NCBI GenBank assembly: GCA_963740255.1
Contig: CAVUDO010000005.1
Location: 124,001-188,000 of the forward strand
DNA: 64,000 nt
DNA from: CAVUDO01 sp963740255
GTDB lineage: Bacteria > Actinomycetota > Actinomycetes > Mycobacteriales > Cryptosporangiaceae
Reading direction: 5' to 3'
In this document: positions 42,832 through 51,352 of the stretch, in pieces
Layout of the letters: each line of letters starts with the position of its first letter
How positions within the stretch are numbered: the first letter of the stretch is position 1
Made by a program: the position numbers and the translations under genes
The notes under the pieces: model-generated
The model's database searches: none
The model's input: the letters and a program-made list of their open reading frames with translations, nothing else
Told to the model about the DNA's origin: nothing

Positions 42832-43713
42832 TCAGGCCGGCGAGGCGGCGTGCCGGCGGCGCAGCCAGGCGTACCAGCCGTCCAGGCCGTCGCCCCGGGT
42901 GGCCGAGACCTCCAGCACGTCCAGACCCGGCCGGAGCGTTCGCGCGTACTCGACGCACCGCGCGATGTCGAAGTCGACGTACGGCGACAGGTCGACCTTG
43001 TTGACCAGCATCAGGTCGGCGGTGCGGAACATGTGCGGGTACTTCAGTGGCTTGTCGGCGCCCTCGGTGACCGACATGATCACCACCCTCGCCCGCTCGC
43101 CCAGGTCGAACAGTGCCGGGCACACCAGGTTGCCGACGTTCTCGATCATCACCACCGACCCGGCGGGAGGGTCGAGGCTGGCCAGGCCCTTGGCCAGCAT
43201 GTCGGCGTCGAGGTGACACCCGCTGCCGGTGTTGATCTGGACCACCTTGGCGCGGGTGGCCCGGATGCGCTCGGCGTCCAGCAGGGTCTCCTGGTCGCCC
43301 TCGATGACCGAGATCGGCAGCTCGGCACCGAGGTCGCGGATCGTGCGTTCGAGCAGCGTGGTCTTGCCGGAGCCGGGGGAGCTCATCAGGTTGAGCGCGA
43401 GGATGCGCCGCTCGGCCAGCCAGCGGCGGTTGCGGCCGGCGAGCTGGTCGTTCTTGGCCAGCACCTCCTGCTCCAGCACGATCGTGCGCGTGGACGGCGG
43501 CGCCGCGTCCACCCCGCCCGGAGCCCCGTGGCTGTGGGCAGTCCCGTGCGGGTGGGCATGGTCATGCTCGCCGTGCGGGTGGTCGTGGTCGTGGTCGTGC
43601 GGGTGGTCGTGGTCGTGGTCGTGGTCGTGCGGGGCGAGCGACACGGCCACGCCGCTGTCGAGGTTGGTCATGGTCGGACCGGCACCGTCGGAGCAGCCAC
43701 ACGTCGCGCACAT
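42832..43713 (-). CDS. hypB: Hydrogenase/urease nickel incorporation GTPase
   Basis: 293 residues from the ATG at 43713. N-terminal CATCGC metal motif, a His-rich stretch (residues 29-62, more than 15 His mixed with Asp and Pro) for nickel storage, then the GTPase: Walker A SSPGSGKTTLLER, EGDQETLLDAERI, NTGSGCHLDA with the zinc/nickel Cys-His, IENVGNLVCPALFDLGE and NKVDLSPY. HypB inserts Ni into [NiFe]-hydrogenase (or urease) with HypA. Directly after hypA, one base apart. No other hyp genes or hydrogenase subunits are in the window. Confidence 0.95.
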   Translation of the reverse strand: MCATCGCSDGAGPTMTNLDSGVAVSLAPHDHDHDHDHPHDHDHDHPHGEHDHAHPHGTAHSHGAPGGVDAAPPSTRTIVLEQEVLAKNDQLAGRNRRWLAERRILALNLMSSPGSGKTTLLERTIRDLGAELPISVIEGDQETLLDAERIRATRAKVVQINTGSGCHLDADMLAKGLASLDPPAGSVVMIENVGNLVCPALFDLGERARVVIMSVTEGADKPLKYPHMFRTADLMLVNKVDLSPYVDFDIARCVEYARTLRPGLDVLEVSATRGDGLDGWYAWLRRRHAASPA

Positions 43714-43714
43714 C

Positions 43715-44044
43715 TCACGCCACCTCCACATGCTTGATCATGAGTTCCTGGCCACTGACGATGTCGAGGTCGATGCTGCCGCAGGTGCAGAGCGGGATCA
43801 GGTCGGGCAGGTCGACGTCGAGGCCGCAGCCGCGGCAGTGCGCACGGCCCGGGACCTCGATGATCTCCAGCCGGGCGCCCTCCATGCGGGTGCCGGCGAC
43901 GCAGATGTCGAAGCAGAACCGCACCGAGTCGGGCACCACCCCCGACAGCGCGCCGATCTTCATCGTGATGCCGACCACCCGGGAGTCTCCGGTCTGTTCG
44001 GACACCGCGGTGATCACGCTCTCCGTGATGGCCATCTCGTGCAC
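43715..44044 (-). CDS. hypA: Nickel metallochaperone HypA
   Basis: 109 residues from the GTG at 44044, which makes the start Met-His-Glu-Met, matching the MHE that binds nickel in HypA; upstream readings would break this. A zinc site of two pairs (CRGC and CTCG) follows, ending VSGQELMIKHVEVA. Acts with HypB. The promoter lies in the gap before the divergent 44.1 kb region. Confidence 0.93.
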   Translation of the reverse strand: MHEMAITESVITAVSEQTGDSRVVGITMKIGALSGVVPDSVRFCFDICVAGTRMEGARLEIIEVPGRAHCRGCGLDVDLPDLIPLCTCGSIDLDIVSGQELMIKHVEVA

Positions 44045-44313
44045 GGCGCCTCCTCGCCGCCAGCTTACCGACGGATCGTCGTCGGGCCGTGGCTCCCCGA
44101 AGGGTCGGAGGAAGCTCGTCGATGTCCGCGGCCGCACGCAGGCACGACGATATGCTCACGGAGCGTCGAACAAGCGCGTACAACCGGAGGGGAACAGCCA
44201 GCCGGCGGACATGCGTGAAGGAGCTCGGCGTACCGGCTGCCGCGCTCCTCGCGGAGGCGTCGTCGCAGCCGGGGACAGTGCGGGCCGCGTGGCGTCCGCC
44301 GAGAGAAGGAGCA

Positions 44314-44889
44314 ATGACCGCCGTCAAGCCGGAGCCCGTCCTCGCGGACCTCTGGCTGGCCGGCGCGGCCGACCTCCGCCACCTCGCGCCGCAGCTCACC
44401 GCGCTGTACCGGCGGTGCTTCGACGAGCCGCCGTGGTCGGAAAGCCCAGACCGGCTCGACGAGTTCCCGGCGAAGCTCGCGGCCGACCTGGAGGACAACC
44501 CCCGGCTCAGTGCCACGGTGCTCTCCGACCGCACCGACCTGCTGCTGGGCACCGCGTACGGCTGGCCCGCGCCGGCCGCGCTGCCGGACACCGCGTGGCA
44601 CGCCGCCCTGTCCGCCACGCTCGACCAGGACCAGCTCCAGCACCTGCTCAGCCCGGCCATGATCGTCGCGGAGCTGATGGTGCGGCCGTCGGCCCGCGGG
44701 CGCGGGTACGGCCGGCTGCTGTTGGAGGCGTTGATCGCGCACGCCCCGGCGGCGTGGCTGTGCACCCACCCGGCGTCCACGGCGGCCACACTGTACGGCC
44801 ACTGGGGCTGGCAGCGCCTGGCGTCGTTCACCAGTTCCCGCGGTGCCCCGCGGGTGGTTTTCGTCTGGCCGGGCGATGCCGGACGTTGA
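44314..44889 (+). CDS. GNAT family N-acetyltransferase
   Basis: 191 residues. LMVRPSARGRGYGRLLLEALIAHAP is the acetyl-CoA binding loop (RGxGxG/A), and CTHPASTAATLYGHWGWQRLA is the final GNAT strand-loop. ATG at 44314 follows GAAGGAGC. The acceptor is unknown. Confidence 0.85.
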   Translation: MTAVKPEPVLADLWLAGAADLRHLAPQLTALYRRCFDEPPWSESPDRLDEFPAKLAADLEDNPRLSATVLSDRTDLLLGTAYGWPAPAALPDTAWHAALSATLDQDQLQHLLSPAMIVAELMVRPSARGRGYGRLLLEALIAHAPAAWLCTHPASTAATLYGHWGWQRLASFTSSRGAPRVVFVWPGDAGR

Positions 44890-44969
44890 TCGGCCCTGCG
44901 AGGCTGGTGACCGGCAGTGCTGTCGGCGGACACACGTCAGGAGGTCCGCACGGCCGCTGCCGGCACCGT

Positions 44970-45025
44970 CCGAATCGGAACGTGTCATGTGCCCCGGACG
45001 GGGCACGGGACGCCGGCCGATTCGG
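44970..45025. repeat. Nested inverted repeats before the phosphatase gene
   Basis: An outer stem CCGAATCGG/CCGATTCGG (44970-44978 and 45017-45025) encloses an inner stem GTGCCCCG/CGGGGCAC (44989-44996 and 44999-45006), all perfect. It lies between the GNAT stop and the phosphatase start 79 bases later. It might be a terminator, a DNA-protein site, or an RNA structure; no T-run is present. Confidence 0.7.
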
Positions 45026-45103
45026 CATCCTGAGGACAGCCCGGGCCCGACCTCGGGCCAGCACGAAGTTCGGCCGGCACAACCCTCCCTGAGGTGACCG
45101 TCG

Positions 45104-46216
45104 ATGGCAGCGAACCAGCACCGCGGGGACTCCGTGGTGGCTCCCCGCACCGGTGTGATCGCCGCGTGCGCGCTGGCCGCCGCGCTGGCCGGGGCCGACC
45201 TGCTGGAAGGTCCGCGGCCGGAGTTCGTCGGGCTGCTGGTCGCCCCGCCGCTGCTGAGCGGCGCCCTGGCGTCCTACCGCAGCACGCTCGGGGTCGGCGC
45301 CCTGTCGTTCGTGCTCGGGGTCGGGCTGGGTCTGGTGGGCGGGCACCCGGCCGACCGTGCCCAGCTGTTCCGGCTGGCCGCGATCCTGGTCGCCTCGGGC
45401 CTGGCGGCCGTCCTGAGCACCCTGCGCGACCGCACGTCGCAGCGGGTCGAGACGCTGGCCGAGCTGGCCGCGGTGGCCCAGCAGGCCGTGCTGCGGCCGA
45501 TCGGCCCCCAGGTCGGCGGCATGTCGGTGGCCGTCCGGTACGTCTCGGCCAGCGCCGAGGCCGACATCGGCGGCGACCTGTACGAGGCGCTGAGCACGCC
45601 CTACGGCGTCCGGCTGCTGATCGGGGACGTGCGGGGCAAGGGCCTGGACGCCGTCCGCCTGGCCAGCACCGTGCTCGGGTCGTACCGGCACGTGGCGCAC
45701 GAGCGGGCCGACCTGCGGGCCATCGTGTCCGACCTCGACCGCGCGGTCGCCCGGGCCGTGGGCTACGAGGACTTCGTCACCGCGTGCCTGCTGGAAGAGC
45801 GGGGCGGCACGCTGACCGTGCTGAACTGCGGCCACCCCGCCCCGCTGCTGCTGCGCCGGGGCGAGGTGATCGCGCTGGAGCCCTCGTCGCCGGCCCCGCC
45901 GCTGGGGTTCCTGCCGGCCGCCCGGCCCCGGGTCGAACGGCTGGAGCCCGGTGACCGGCTGCTGCTGTTCACCGACGGCCTGGCCGAGGCGCGGCGGGAG
46001 GGCGAGTTCTTCCCGATCAAGGAGCGGGCCTGGCGGATCCTCGGCCACGGCACCGTGGAGGACGGCCTCACCTCGCTGGAGAACGCGCTGAAGGACTGGG
46101 TGCGGGGCGTCCTCGACGACGACATCGCCCTGGTGCTGGTCGAGTACACCGGCGCGAGCGACCCCCTGGCCGGCGCCACACCCGCCTGGGAGTGGGACCG
46201 CGCCGGCGGCGAGTAG
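45104..46216 (+). CDS. Membrane-bound SpoIIE/RsbU-type PP2C phosphatase
   Basis: 370 residues. Residues 10-115 have several hydrophobic helices (IAACALAAALAGADL, GALSFVLGVGLGLVGG, ILVASGLAAVLSTL). Residues 145-355 form the SpoIIE domain: VSASAEADIGGDLYEAL, LLIGDVRGKGLDAV, TACLLEERGGTLTVLNCGHPAPLLLRRG, and LLLFTDGLAEARREGE. The metal-binding Asp residues are present. Such enzymes dephosphorylate anti-anti-sigma proteins and switch sigma factors; the partner is not nearby. Confidence 0.92.
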   Translation: MAANQHRGDSVVAPRTGVIAACALAAALAGADLLEGPRPEFVGLLVAPPLLSGALASYRSTLGVGALSFVLGVGLGLVGGHPADRAQLFRLAAILVASGLAAVLSTLRDRTSQRVETLAELAAVAQQAVLRPIGPQVGGMSVAVRYVSASAEADIGGDLYEALSTPYGVRLLIGDVRGKGLDAVRLASTVLGSYRHVAHERADLRAIVSDLDRAVARAVGYEDFVTACLLEERGGTLTVLNCGHPAPLLLRRGEVIALEPSSPAPPLGFLPAARPRVERLEPGDRLLLFTDGLAEARREGEFFPIKERAWRILGHGTVEDGLTSLENALKDWVRGVLDDDIALVLVEYTGASDPLAGATPAWEWDRAGGE

Positions 46217-46439
46217 CCCGCCTTCCGCGCGCGGCCGCGCCCGACGGCATCCGGACGACCGTCACGGGTGGACCTCGTCCGCAGCCGTCACCGCGGCGCA
46301 TGCCGCCCGGGCAGACCGGGCTGGCGCCCGCCCAGCCGGGCGCGCACCGTCACCAGTCGGTCCCGGACCGAACACGCGTGAGGTCGTCAAGCGGACATCC
46401 CCGTGATGTGAACAACCCGTGCGGGTGCTGGTCGGCAGC

Positions 46440-46480
46440 GGTTACCCATGGGTAATATGATGGGGGTTACCAGTGAGTAC
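46440..46480 (+). promoter_or_regulatory. Two GGTTAC-N6-GT(A) operators before the acyl-CoA dehydrogenase gene
   Basis: GGTTAC-CCATGG-GTAATA at 46440-46457 contains the perfect 14-bp palindrome TTACCCATGGGTAA (46442-46455). GGTTAC-CAGTGA-GTAC follows at 46465-46480. The 18-bp spacing matches the element before the Fe-S oxidoreductase gene at 12558. Both lie in a 309-base gap after the phosphatase; the rest of the gap shows no gene. Confidence 0.65.
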
Positions 46481-46525
46481 GACTTTCGACGGGCGGCACG
46501 CGGGCCCGTCACGGGAGGCCCGGCG

Positions 46526-48379
46526 ATGAGCCACTACAAGAGCAACGTGCGCGACCTGGAGTTCAACCTCTTCGAGGTGTTCGGGGCCGCGGAACGCTTC
46601 GGGCGGGGCCCGTTCGCCGAGATCGACGCCGACACGGCGCGCACCCTGCTCGCCGAGACCGACCGGCTGGCCCGCGGCCCGGTGGCCGCGTCGTTCGCCG
46701 ACGGCGACCGCAACCCGCCGGTGTACGACCCGGCCACCTGCTCGGTGACGATGCCCGAGTCGATCAAGCGCTCGTACGACGCGCTGATGGAGTCCGGCGG
46801 CTGGACCCTGGACATCCCCGAGGGCCTCGGCGGCGTCACCGCCCCGCGGGAACTGTGGTGGGCGCTGGCCGAGCTGGTGCTCGGCGCCAATCCTGCCGCG
46901 CAGATGTTCTCCGGCGGCCCCTCGTTCGCCGGCACGTTCTACACGCTCGGGACCGACTACCAGAAGACGTGGGCCAGGCTCTTCGTCGAGCGCGGCTGGG
47001 CGGCGTCCATGGTGCTCACCGAACCGGACGCGGGCTCGGACGTCGGCGCCGGCCGCACCAAGGCGCTCCCGCAGCCGGACGGCTCCTGGCACCTCGAAGG
47101 CGTCAAGCGCTTCATCACCTCCGGCGAGCACGACCTGACCGAGAACATCACCCACTACGTGCTGGCCCGGCCGGTGGGCGTCGAGGGTGCGGGCGGCCCC
47201 GGCACCAAGGGGCTCTCGCTGTTCATGGTGCCCAAGTGGCACTTCGACCCCGAGACCGGCGAACTGGGCGAGCGCAATGGCGTCTTCGCCACCAACGTCG
47301 AGAAGAAGATGGGTCTGAAGTCGTCCACCACCTGCGAGCTGACGTTCGGGGAGTCCGTGCCGGCGGTCGGTTGGCTGGTCGGCGAGGTGCACGACGGCAT
47401 CGCGCAGATGTTCAGGATCATCGAGTACGCCCGGATGCTGGTCGGCACCAAGGCCATCGCCACGCTCTCGACCGGCTACCTCAACGCGCTGGAGTTCGCG
47501 AAGACCCGCAAGCAGGGCGCCGACCTCACCCAGCAGCTGGACAAGACCGCGCCGCGGGTGACGATCATCCACCACCCCGACGTCCGTCGGAGCCTGATGC
47601 GGCAGAAGTCCTACGCCGAGGGCCTGCGGGCGCTGGTGCACTACAACGCGTCCGTGCAGGACACGGTGGTCGAGGCCCGGCACGCTGGCGACGCCGAGGC
47701 CGAGGCGGCCGCCGACCGGCTCAACGACCTGCTGCTGCCGCTGGTCAAGGGCGGCGGCTCGGAGCGGTCCTACGAGCTGCTCGGCCACGAGACGCTGCAG
47801 ACCTTCGGCGGCTCGGGCTACCTGCAGGACTACCCGATCGAGCAGTACATCCGGGACGCCAAGATCGACACCCTCTACGAGGGCACCACCGCGATCCAGG
47901 GCATGGACCTGTTCTTCCGCAAGATCGTGAAGGACAACGGCCAGGCGCTCGGCGCGGTCGCCGCCGAGATCACGGCGTTCATCGACGCCGAGAGCGGCAA
48001 CGGCCGGCTCAAGGACGAGCGCGCGCTGCTGCAGGCCGCCCTCACCGACGTACAGGGCATGGTCGGCTGGATGGTCGGCCAGCTGATGGCCAGCCAGGAG
48101 GACGTCCGGAACGTCTACAAGGTGGGGCTGAACACCTCCCGGCTGCTGCTCAGCCTCTCCGACCTGGTGGTCGGCTGGCTGTTGCTGCGGCAGGCCGACG
48201 TGGCGCTGGCGGCGTTGGACGCGGGGCCGACCCGGCCCGGCGACGAGGAGTTCTACACCGGCAAGGTGGCCGCCGCCCGGTACTTCGCCGCGACCGTGCT
48301 GCCCGAGCTCACCGCCCGCCGCGCGGTCGTCGAGGCCACCACGCTCGACGTCATGGAGCTGGCGGAAGAGGCGTTCTGA
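46526..48379 (+). CDS. Acyl-CoA dehydrogenase, long form with C-terminal extension
   Basis: 617 residues, longer than the usual 380, as in actinobacterial FadE5-like enzymes. Core: TLDIPEGLGG, ASMVLTEPDAGSDVGAGRTKALPQ, KRFITSGEHDLTENITH, KMGLKSSTTCELTFGESVP, EYARMLVGTKAIATLSTGYLNALEFAKTRKQG, and ETLQTFGGSGYLQDYPIEQYIRDAKIDTLYEGTTAIQ with the catalytic Glu. The N-terminal 80 residues (YKSNVRDLEFNLFEVFG) and C-terminal 100 residues are typical of this long group. It oxidises acyl-CoA with FAD and passes electrons to ETF. ATG at 46526 is preferred over upstream starts. Confidence 0.94.
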   Translation: MSHYKSNVRDLEFNLFEVFGAAERFGRGPFAEIDADTARTLLAETDRLARGPVAASFADGDRNPPVYDPATCSVTMPESIKRSYDALMESGGWTLDIPEGLGGVTAPRELWWALAELVLGANPAAQMFSGGPSFAGTFYTLGTDYQKTWARLFVERGWAASMVLTEPDAGSDVGAGRTKALPQPDGSWHLEGVKRFITSGEHDLTENITHYVLARPVGVEGAGGPGTKGLSLFMVPKWHFDPETGELGERNGVFATNVEKKMGLKSSTTCELTFGESVPAVGWLVGEVHDGIAQMFRIIEYARMLVGTKAIATLSTGYLNALEFAKTRKQGADLTQQLDKTAPRVTIIHHPDVRRSLMRQKSYAEGLRALVHYNASVQDTVVEARHAGDAEAEAAADRLNDLLLPLVKGGGSERSYELLGHETLQTFGGSGYLQDYPIEQYIRDAKIDTLYEGTTAIQGMDLFFRKIVKDNGQALGAVAAEITAFIDAESGNGRLKDERALLQAALTDVQGMVGWMVGQLMASQEDVRNVYKVGLNTSRLLLSLSDLVVGWLLLRQADVALAALDAGPTRPGDEEFYTGKVAAARYFAATVLPELTARRAVVEATTLDVMELAEEAF

Positions 48380-48381
48380 GA

Positions 48382-48463
48382 GTTCCCGGCGGCCCCCTCC
48401 CGCCGGGAACCGGGAACGACCGGGGTGGGTCCGCGCCGACTTGAGAACGGCGCGGACCCACCC
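48382..48463 (+). terminator. Two strong consecutive hairpins after the acyl-CoA dehydrogenase gene
   Basis: First stem: 11 perfect pairs (GTTCCCGGCGG) from 48382 to 48410. Second stem: 16 perfect pairs (GGGTGGGTCCGCGCCG) from 48423 to 48463 with a nine-base loop. Both lack T-tracts. The next gene starts 208 bases later and needs its own promoter; the rest of that gap shows nothing else. Confidence 0.88.
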
Positions 48464-48670
48464 GCTTCCGCTGCCCGGGATCAGGCGATCGCGTCCGCGG
48501 AGCCGTGACGTTCAGGGCGGGCGCCGCCGGGCACGGCCCCGATGCGGCAACCGGTTCTGACGCGGCCGGCGGATGCGTACTGTGACGCGAACGCGACTCG
48601 TTCGCGGATGCGGCAGCGGCCGGCGTTGCTAAGGTCGGCGACAACACTTCGGATCGACCGGGAGGTCGTC

Positions 48671-48901
48671 ATGGGTATCGGCGCGGGGCTCTTCCTCATC
48701 GCGCTGGGCGCGATCTTCGCGTTCGCTGTCAAGGCGGAGCTGTCCGGCATCGACCTCAACGTCGTCGGCTGGATCCTGATGGCCGTCGGGCTCGTAGGGA
48801 TCCTGCTCAGCGTCCTCTACTGGGGACCCCGCCGGCGCGCCGCCGCCACCCGCGAGACCACCTACACGGACGACCCGACCGCGCCCCCGCCGCCGGTCTG
48901 A
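48671..48901 (+). CDS. DUF6458 small membrane protein
   Basis: 76 residues with two membrane helices: GIGAGLFLIALGAIFAFAV and VVGWILMAVGLVGILLSVLYW, then an Arg-rich, Pro-rich tail. The pattern MGIGAGLFLIALGAIFAFAV and VGWILMAVG is that of DUF6458, common and uncharacterised in actinobacteria. GGGAGG precedes the ATG at 48671. Confidence 0.85.
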   Translation: MGIGAGLFLIALGAIFAFAVKAELSGIDLNVVGWILMAVGLVGILLSVLYWGPRRRAAATRETTYTDDPTAPPPPV

Positions 48902-48919
48902 CCGGCCGCCTCCGCGCGC

Positions 48920-48957
48920 CGAAACCCCGGCCAGCCTCGCGCTGCGCCGGGGTTTCG
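48920..48957. terminator. Hairpin between DUF6458 and the LppU-like gene
   Basis: Eleven perfect pairs (CGAAACCCCGG) around a 16-base loop, 18 bases after the DUF6458 stop and 65 bases before the stop of the convergent gene. Can terminate both. Confidence 0.85.
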
Positions 48958-49022
48958 CGGCTCGCTCGCCGGGCCGGCGCCGTCCGCGCGGGGTCGGCGT
49001 CGTCCGATCGCCGTCGGCCGGT

Positions 49023-50836
49023 TCACTTCTCGCGCAGGCAGAGCACGTAGTTGTCGTCGTAGTTGATGAACGAGAACGTGCTGTCGGCCGGGCAGCTCTC
49101 GTCGCTCTTGGTGCCCTCGACCCGCTTGAGGATCTCGTACGCCCCGGGCGTCGAACAGCTCACCGACACGGCCTTGTCGCCGCCGTCGGCCTTCTCGCGC
49201 TTGAGGCAGGTGCCTTCCTTGAGGTCGTCGCCGCCCAGCAGGCTGAGTCCGAAGATGCTGCCGCCCACGCACAGGACCAGCACCAGGAGTGCCCCGGTGA
49301 GGATGCCGGCCACCGCGCCCTTGCCGAGCCGCTTCCTGGTCGGCTCGGGCGTCATGAAGCGGAACTGGCCCGGCGGGCCCTGCGGCGCGGGCATCCCCGG
49401 GTAGGCCGGTTGCCCTGGTGCCTGGAGCGGCGCCGGCGGGGCGCTGCCGGGCGGCGGCGCGTACGCGGCTCCCGAGGTGGGAGCCGGTGCCCCCGGAATC
49501 CCCGAGGTGGGAGCCGGCCCTGCGCCGGATGTCGGGACCTGGCCGTAGGGCGAACCCGACGCCGGGGCCTGTGCGGGGTAGCCCGCCGGCCCAGGCGCGT
49601 AGCCGGCCGGCGGCTGCGGGGTGCCCGCGTAGCCCGGCCCGCCAGGAACTCCGTAGGGGGGCGGCGGCGCCACGCCGTAGCCCGGCGGCTGTGGCGGCGC
49701 GGTGCGGGCGGGCGGCGGTTGCTGAGGCGGATAGCTCGCGGGCGGCTGCGGCTCGTAGCCGGGCTGCTGCGACGGGGGCAGGTAGGCCCCTGGAGGTGGT
49801 GGCGGCTGGCCGTAACCCGGGGCCGGCGGCTGCGCAGGTGGTCCGTACCCCGGAGCCGGCGGCTGTGGGGGCGGCGGGCCGTACCCCGGCTGGACGTAGT
49901 AGCCGCCCGGCGGGGCCGGCGGAGCGCTCTGCGGCGTGGCGTAGGGCGCCTGGGGCGCGGTGTAGGGCTGTTCGGTCCCCGGGCGACCGGGCTGGCCGGA
50001 CACGGGCGCGCCCGGCTGGGCGGTGTACGGCGGCTGGGCAGCGGGCGGGCCGGCCGGCGGCGGTGCGGCGGCGGCGGGGGCGCAGGCGCCCCGGAGGTGG
50101 GCGGGCCGGTCCACTGCTGCTGACCCGCCCCGGCCGGGGCGCCGGGAGGCACCCATCCCGGCGGAGTCGGAGAGCCGGGCGGCACTGCGGGGCCGGCCTG
50201 CGGCGGAGAGCCGGGCGGACCCCATCCCGGGGGGAGCTGGGTGGTGGGCGGAGGGGACGGAGCGGCCGGGGGCCTCGGCGGAATCACGACGGTGTCGCCG
50301 GCGGGGTCGTCGGCGGGGTCGACAGCCGCGGGGCGACCAGCCGCGGGAAGGGTCACCGTCGGCGGTTCGTCCGTGCCTGGGGGGTCCGTGCCTGGCGCCT
50401 CGGCCGCCACCGCGCGACTCTCCTCGCCGGTGCCGTCGTCCACGGGGGTACCGGCAACCGGCGCCTCGCCGCCGTGGTCGGCCGGGGGTGCTTCCGATCC
50501 AGCCGGTGTTTCGGCCTGGGGTGGCACGGGTGCTCCGGCGTCCGGCTCGACCGGCATGTCGTCCGCGGGGGTGCCGTCGTCCGCGGGGGTGCCGTCGTCC
50601 GCGGGGGCCGGGTCGTCGGCGGCCAGCGTGGGCTCCCGCTCCTCCGTGGGCGTGGCGGATTCCGTGGCCTCGGAGTCCTCGGGCGGTGTGGGGGTGGTCA
50701 CGGCGGGGTCCAAGTCTTCGGGCGCCTGCACGGCGGGAAGGAGCGCGGTCGCATCGGGGTCGTCGGGGAACTGCTCGTCCGTGTTCTCCGGCTGCTCGTC
50801 CGACGGCTGCCGCGGCGGGCGTCGGCCTTCGAACAT
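49023..50836 (-). CDS. LppU/SCO3897-like membrane protein with a very long Pro/Gly-rich N-terminus, frame broken at 50076-50080
   Basis: ATG at 50836 after GGAGGAG opens an acidic, Pro-rich stretch with ADDGTP repeats (residues 95-120). At the CCCCC run (GGGGG on the plus strand, 50076-50080) a one-base change in frame joins it to the second part: PYTAQPGAP and many YG-P and QP-P repeats, a membrane helix GAVAGILTGALLVLVLCVGG, and a small outer domain with four Cys (GTCLKREKADGGDKAVSVSC, DESCPADSTF, NYVLCLREK) as in LppU-like proteins. One added C would restore a protein of about 600 residues. Confidence 0.8.
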
Positions 50837-50969
50837 CGCGACTCCTCCGAACGTGTGCCAGGCGGCGAACCGAGACGAGGTGATCGACAACGGACGTTAT
50901 CTGGTCACAAGCCTCCGTGCCGACGAGACCCCGCGGTTCAGCGGTGAGTCGTGACCTCCGCGGACAGCA

Positions 50970-51005
50970 CGAGACCCGGCGGGCGGGGGTGCCTGCCGGG
51001 TCTCG
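50970..51005 (-). terminator. Hairpin downstream of the 45-residue protein gene
   Basis: Eleven perfect pairs (CGAGACCCGGC) around a 14-base loop, beginning 54 bases after the stop of the minus-strand small gene at 51059. The next promoter, for the LppU-like gene, would lie between here and 50836. Confidence 0.8.
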
Positions 51006-51058
51006 CGGCGGACGCCTCTCGTGCAGGCGTGGGGGCTCGGTGGCGAGCCGCGTTCGGG

Positions 51059-51196
51059 TCAGCGGATGCGGCTCGCGATGGTCAGAATCTCGTCCCGCAT
51101 CGCCGGCGAGGAGCTGCGCGAGAGAGCCTTCTCGATCGCGCGGTTCCGGCGGGCGGCGGTGCGGTGGGCTCGGTACCTGTCGACCAGCGCGCTCAC
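51059..51196 (-). CDS. 45-residue basic protein, conserved in actinobacteria
   Basis: GTG at 51196 preceded by GAGAGAAGG opens VSALVDRYRAHRTAARRNRA and closes with MRDEILTIASRIR. The product is helical and strongly basic. Small proteins with this pattern (a Tyr-Arg-x-His helix, then SSPAMRDEI) occur across actinobacteria and have no known function. It has its own terminator downstream at 50970. Confidence 0.7.
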   Translation of the reverse strand: MSALVDRYRAHRTAARRNRAIEKALSRSSSPAMRDEILTIASRIR

Positions 51197-51352
51197 GGTA
51201 ATTCGCCTTCTCTCAGAGTGCTTCTTTGGTGCTTACGCCTCCTATTCTGCGCCTCCCTGCGGGGGAACGCCATCGATTCTTCGGTGAGCTGGCGCACAGC
51301 GAGTCCGTGCCTGAGGGCGCCCACGGCGTGGACGGAGGGGACGTACGAGAAC

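Noticed and set aside
43530..43640. Repeated CATG/GTCGTG-type pattern in the hypB region
   Set aside because: It is the codon pattern of the His/Asp-rich stretch of HypB, not a separate DNA repeat.
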